Shown piece after piece: positions 61,081-64,000 of a stretch of DNA of 64,000 bases. Positions within the stretch are counted from its first letter, which is position 1, and each line of letters begins with the position of its first letter. The notes beneath the pieces are model-generated. The model saw nothing but the letters and a program-made list of their open reading frames with translations. It ran no database searches and was not told where the DNA came from. Source of the stretch: Corynebacterium canis (lineage in GTDB: Bacteria; Actinomycetota; Actinomycetes; Mycobacteriales; Mycobacteriaceae); contig NZ_CP047080.1 in NCBI RefSeq assembly GCF_030408595.1, positions 2,873,353 to 2,937,352 of the forward strand, given 5' to 3'. The position numbers were made by a program, and so were the translations under genes.

Positions 61081-62253
61081 ATGAGTGAACTTGGCCGCGG
61101 CCAACGCCGCTATACCCGCGCAGTCTTTGCTATGGTGGCTGCCGGCCTGGCCTCGTTTAACACCCTGTACGCCACCCAGGCCCTATTGCCCGTGCTCACG
61201 CGGGACCTTGGGATCCCGCCGACGCGGGCGGCGCTCACCGTGTCCGCCACCACCGGGGCCATGGCGGTATGTATCGTGCCGGCCTCGATACTTTCGGAAC
61301 GTTTCGGGCGGGGGCGCGTGCTGGGAATCTCCGTGCTGTGTGCCATCACGCTGGGCCTGGTCTTGCCGTGGTGTCCCAGCATCGAGCTTTTGATCCTCGG
61401 CCGGGCGCTCCAAGGGGTGGTGCTGGCGGGCGTACCCGCCGTGGCGATGGCGTGGCTGAGCGAGGAGATCCGCGGCAAGGACCTCACGCACGCGATGGGC
61501 CTCTATGTGGCGGGCACATCGGTGGGCGGATTGCTGGGAAGGTTGATCCCCTCCACCGTGGTGGAGGTGGCTTCTTGGCAATGGGCCCTGCAGGCGAATG
61601 CGCTGGTGGCGGCCCTATTCGCGGGGATCTTCCTGTGGCTGCTACCGCCGCAGCAACGGTTCCGGCCGAAGCAATTGCGGTTTCGCTCGGAGCTGCAGGC
61701 CATGATTGGGCATTGGCGCAACCCACGGCTGGCCGCCCTGTTTTTCACCGGTTTCCTCAATATGGGAACCTTTGTATCCCTGTACAACTACCTGGGTTAC
61801 CGGATGGTGGACCGCTTCGGGCTGAGCGAATCGCTCACCGGGGCGCTGTTTTTGCTGTACCTTTCGGGGACGTGGAGCTCGGCGCAGGCCGGACCGCTGG
61901 TGTCCAAGTTCGGCACTGGGCGGACGTTATTGGGCCTGGTTGGCGTCGGGATCGTGGGGCTGGCGTGCACCACGGGCGGGTTGTGGCTGACGGTTCCCGG
62001 GTTATTGCTCTATACGGCGGCGTTCTTTGCCTTACATTCCACGGCCTCGGGGGCGATCGGCCGGATTGCGCAATCGCACCGAGCGGAAGCCTCGAGTATG
62101 TATTTATGCTGTTATTACTGCGGTTCCGCCGCCGTGGGGTGGGCTTGTGGAATCGTGTTTTCCCACGCGGGTTGGGCAAGCTTGATCGGTGTCTTGCTGT
62201 TTCTGATGGCTTTGTTTGGGGCAACCGCTATCTACTTCATCCGTGCAAACTGA
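61081..62253 (+). CDS. MFS transporter
   Basis: 390 residues with about twelve hydrophobic segments in two six-helix halves. The motif A equivalent between helices 2 and 3 reads SERFGRGRVLG, the first helix LASFNTLYATQALLPVL, and a helix-4/5 region ALQGVVLAGVPAVAMAWL. This resembles the YnfM/AraJ-type efflux or small-molecule export group (DHA1-like). The substrate is unknown. It starts about 20 bases after the sod terminator and appears to be its own unit. Confidence 0.9.
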   Translation: MSELGRGQRRYTRAVFAMVAAGLASFNTLYATQALLPVLTRDLGIPPTRAALTVSATTGAMAVCIVPASILSERFGRGRVLGISVLCAITLGLVLPWCPSIELLILGRALQGVVLAGVPAVAMAWLSEEIRGKDLTHAMGLYVAGTSVGGLLGRLIPSTVVEVASWQWALQANALVAALFAGIFLWLLPPQQRFRPKQLRFRSELQAMIGHWRNPRLAALFFTGFLNMGTFVSLYNYLGYRMVDRFGLSESLTGALFLLYLSGTWSSAQAGPLVSKFGTGRTLLGLVGVGIVGLACTTGGLWLTVPGLLLYTAAFFALHSTASGAIGRIAQSHRAEASSMYLCCYYCGSAAVGWACGIVFSHAGWASLIGVLLFLMALFGATAIYFIRAN

Positions 62254-62509
62254 CGCGGCTGGCGCGGGACCCAAAGGCCCGGTTTTGCGGGGTGGGATCA
62301 AAATTACTACTATCACTCCGATAGGAATACGCAATATTGCAGCAAAGAATGGCACTAGTCAACAAAATCTGGCCGCCCGGCCGATGTGTGACACGTGACC
62401 TAAATACACTTTGCTAATTGTGGACTGAAAACTCACCCTAATTCATTAGTGCACAACCTAAATGTGGGGTTGGGGGCTGTCGCGGGAAACAATGACCCTC
62501 AGAAAGACA
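62254..62509. other. Intergenic region between convergent MFS and nuclease genes
   Basis: 256 bases, AT-richer than the flanks in the middle (62300-62460). I see no gene, terminator or repeat that I can support. Confidence 0.4.
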
Positions 62510-63955
62510 TCACCGGACGTCCGCAATTGGGGCGCCCGGGGCGCCCTTACTCAACCAATCCCGTACCGCCGCAGTTGCCGCGCAATCGTCGCGATTATAA
62601 CGAAGCAATTGTTCCCGCATTACAAAATCGTTTTCATTGATTGCTTGGCGGTATGCCTCCACACTCGCCTCCCCATCTAAATCGCCTTCCCAATGGAAAC
62701 CGGCAACCGGCGCAACCACTTTCAAACCCAGTCCTTCGGGCCCCAATAATTGTGCCCTTACCAGCTGAAAAACATCGATCCAATTGGGCGACGCAATAAA
62801 GGCGTTCACTTCCTCTAAGGTGGGCACCCCAGCAACCCCGGCAAACCTGCGGGCCGAACTGCGCAACCAGTGGTTTTCCCCGTGGTTGGAATAACAAAAC
62901 GCGGCAAAGGACTGCCCCGCAGCCGCCGCCTCTTTCCGGCGTTGCTGCAACCACGACCAAAATTGCGCAAAGTTGCGCGCCTCCTCCATACCACCGAGCT
63001 TTCCCCAGGTAACAAAGGGAATATAGGTCTGGCCATCGAACACGCCCCAGAGATACGCGCCGATATCCAGATACGCTTCGAGGTCGATATCAATCTCTAC
63101 ATCGAAGCGTGGGGCGGTGACGCGGTCGTGGCGTCGTAACGCGGGAATGCCATCGCGCCACGCCTGGGCGAGCACGGACGCTTGGGCGAGGTGGGCGTCG
63201 ATAAGCTGCTGCACGGTGGTGATGCCGCGGTCGGCGTACTTGGCGCCGGTATCGCCGCTAAACAACAGGCTAATATCATCGCGAGCGGCGAGCTGCTCGT
63301 GGCAATCAAACCAATACCTGCAGCTCCGGCACTCTTTTACGCGGCGCGGGACGGACGGCTCCGGCACCTCCAACGCCAACGACAGGCCCGCCTGCAACGG
63401 CTCGGTGCGCATAATAAACGTCAACGTCGGGTCCTGCCCGATCGCGCCGCCCTTGCCGCTGGCCAGGCCCAACTCCCGCAACGCGCGATCCGCCAATGCC
63501 AGGCGAAAGGAATCCGCGGCGTGGTTGCGCAACTTCCAGCCCTCGATGTGCGGCGTTCCCAGGCCGAGGCGACGCGTGGGGATCACCTCCTGTTTCAGCA
63601 TCGGCGCAGGTCGAGCCACGCGGTGGCTACTGACCACCACGGGCAGGTAGCCGTTTGGGGTACGAATCAGCGCGTCGATATGCACGCGCACGCCCGCAAC
63701 CACGAATTCCGCATCGGTGATAACGTTGGCACCAGCGTCGAGGGCTGCGCGTGTTTCCCGCTCCCCGCTCACACTGATACGCATAAAATCCCCAGGTAGC
63801 GGCGCTGTAGGCAACAACGACAACGCTTCTCGACGCCCCTGCAACGCCCGCGCCGCGCGCTGCCGCGAGACCTCCGTGGGCGGAACATTGGGAAACCGCC
63901 GACGCTGAACACTCCTATAACGGCAGCCCAAAAGATACGTCATATCCTTTTCCAC
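62510..63955 (-). CDS. TM0106-family RecB-like nuclease
   Basis: 481 residues. The N-terminal part has a RecB-like nuclease region (AEFVVAGVRVHIDALIRTPNGYLPVVVSS, with Asp and downstream Lys/Arg) and a four-Cys-like cluster (ECRSCRYWFDCHEQL). The C-terminal half is an RNase H-like exonuclease: FDVEIDIDLEAYLDIGAYLWG with DxE, and late RYNRDDCAATAAVRDWL. This pairing is that of the TM0106 group found widely in actinobacteria. It probably acts in DNA repair or turnover, which is not proven. GTG 63955 or ATG 63943 may start it. Confidence 0.85.
   Translation of the reverse strand: MEKDMTYLLGCRYRSVQRRRFPNVPPTEVSRQRAARALQGRREALSLLPTAPLPGDFMRISVSGERETRAALDAGANVITDAEFVVAGVRVHIDALIRTPNGYLPVVVSSHRVARPAPMLKQEVIPTRRLGLGTPHIEGWKLRNHAADSFRLALADRALRELGLASGKGGAIGQDPTLTFIMRTEPLQAGLSLALEVPEPSVPRRVKECRSCRYWFDCHEQLAARDDISLLFSGDTGAKYADRGITTVQQLIDAHLAQASVLAQAWRDGIPALRRHDRVTAPRFDVEIDIDLEAYLDIGAYLWGVFDGQTYIPFVTWGKLGGMEEARNFAQFWSWLQQRRKEAAAAGQSFAAFCYSNHGENHWLRSSARRFAGVAGVPTLEEVNAFIASPNWIDVFQLVRAQLLGPEGLGLKVVAPVAGFHWEGDLDGEASVEAYRQAINENDFVMREQLLRYNRDDCAATAAVRDWLSKGAPGAPIADVR
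63194..63206 (-). repeat. Iterated 13-mer, N=A
   Basis: Exact copy in the RecB-like nuclease gene, encoding QLIDAH. Confidence 0.8.
63825..63837 (+). repeat. Iterated 13-mer, N=C
   Basis: Exact copy antisense to the RecB-like nuclease gene, where the codons give GRREAL. Confidence 0.8.
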
Positions 63956-64000
63956 AATGCCTACCAGCCTAGACAGGTAGGGTTAGAACCGACGAAACCA

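Overview
The window is a chromosomal piece of a mycolic-acid-producing actinobacterium, almost certainly a Corynebacterium of fairly high GC. The evidence is the mycolate and arabinogalactan gene set (fadD32-pks13-accD3, two antigen-85-type mycolyltransferases, glfT2, glf, the decaprenyl-phosphoryl-ribose pathway, an MmpL3-type exporter), LGFP-repeat wall proteins, leaderless-looking starts, and a gene order matching the C. glutamicum and M. tuberculosis cell-envelope loci. The species cannot be fixed from the sequence. No rRNA, tRNA or CRISPR was seen.

Layout. (1) 1-5.2 kb: partial ABC ATPase, a TmaT-like acyltransferase, a DUF3068-like protein, a polytopic membrane protein, a GT4 glycosyltransferase and an MtrP-like methyltransferase, all plausibly serving trehalose corynomycolate maturation and export. 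(2) 5.2-12.5 kb: pckG, then trmB-NYN-MmpL3-type exporter-flippase-like protein-DUF3054. (3) 12.5-25.8 kb, minus strand: a 42-residue PorA-like peptide gene too short for usual ORF cut-offs, accD3, pks13, fadD32, a cutinase-like lipase, a DUF732-like lipoprotein and two mycolyltransferases. This block makes the mycolate, exports it as the trehalose ester and transfers it. (4) 25.9-34.4 kb: arabinogalactan genes ubiA, the PAP2 phosphatase, glfT2 and glf, with a polysaccharide deacetylase and a PGRP/LGFP amidase. aftB is absent from its usual place between cmt2 and ubiA.

(5) 34.4-37.9 kb: an IS1634-family element inserted in an HNH endonuclease gene. It is flanked by a 246-bp direct target duplication that leaves the HNH domain intact in one copy. 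(6) 38.2-47.7 kb: HAD phosphatase-plsC-serS, a farR-like operon, pheA with a histidine phosphatase, and amidase-CPBP protease-LCP ligase. (7) 47.7-51.8 kb: a second HNH gene, a structured C-rich intergenic region and tandem membrane-anchored BAAT-type thioesterases. (8) 51.8-64 kb: DUF5926, a divergent pyruvate kinase, ldh, PAP2, DUF5129, a fused double-HAD protein, FMN reductase, msrA, sod, an MFS transporter and a TM0106-type RecB-like nuclease.

A pattern that crosses gene boundaries is a highly iterated 13-mer, GCTTNTCGACGCC. I found 13 exact copies on both strands, in all reading-frame contexts and once across convergent stop codons, plus many copies with the core TCGACGCC. By-hand expectation for the exact motif is far below one copy. 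I regard this as the most unusual signal in the window.
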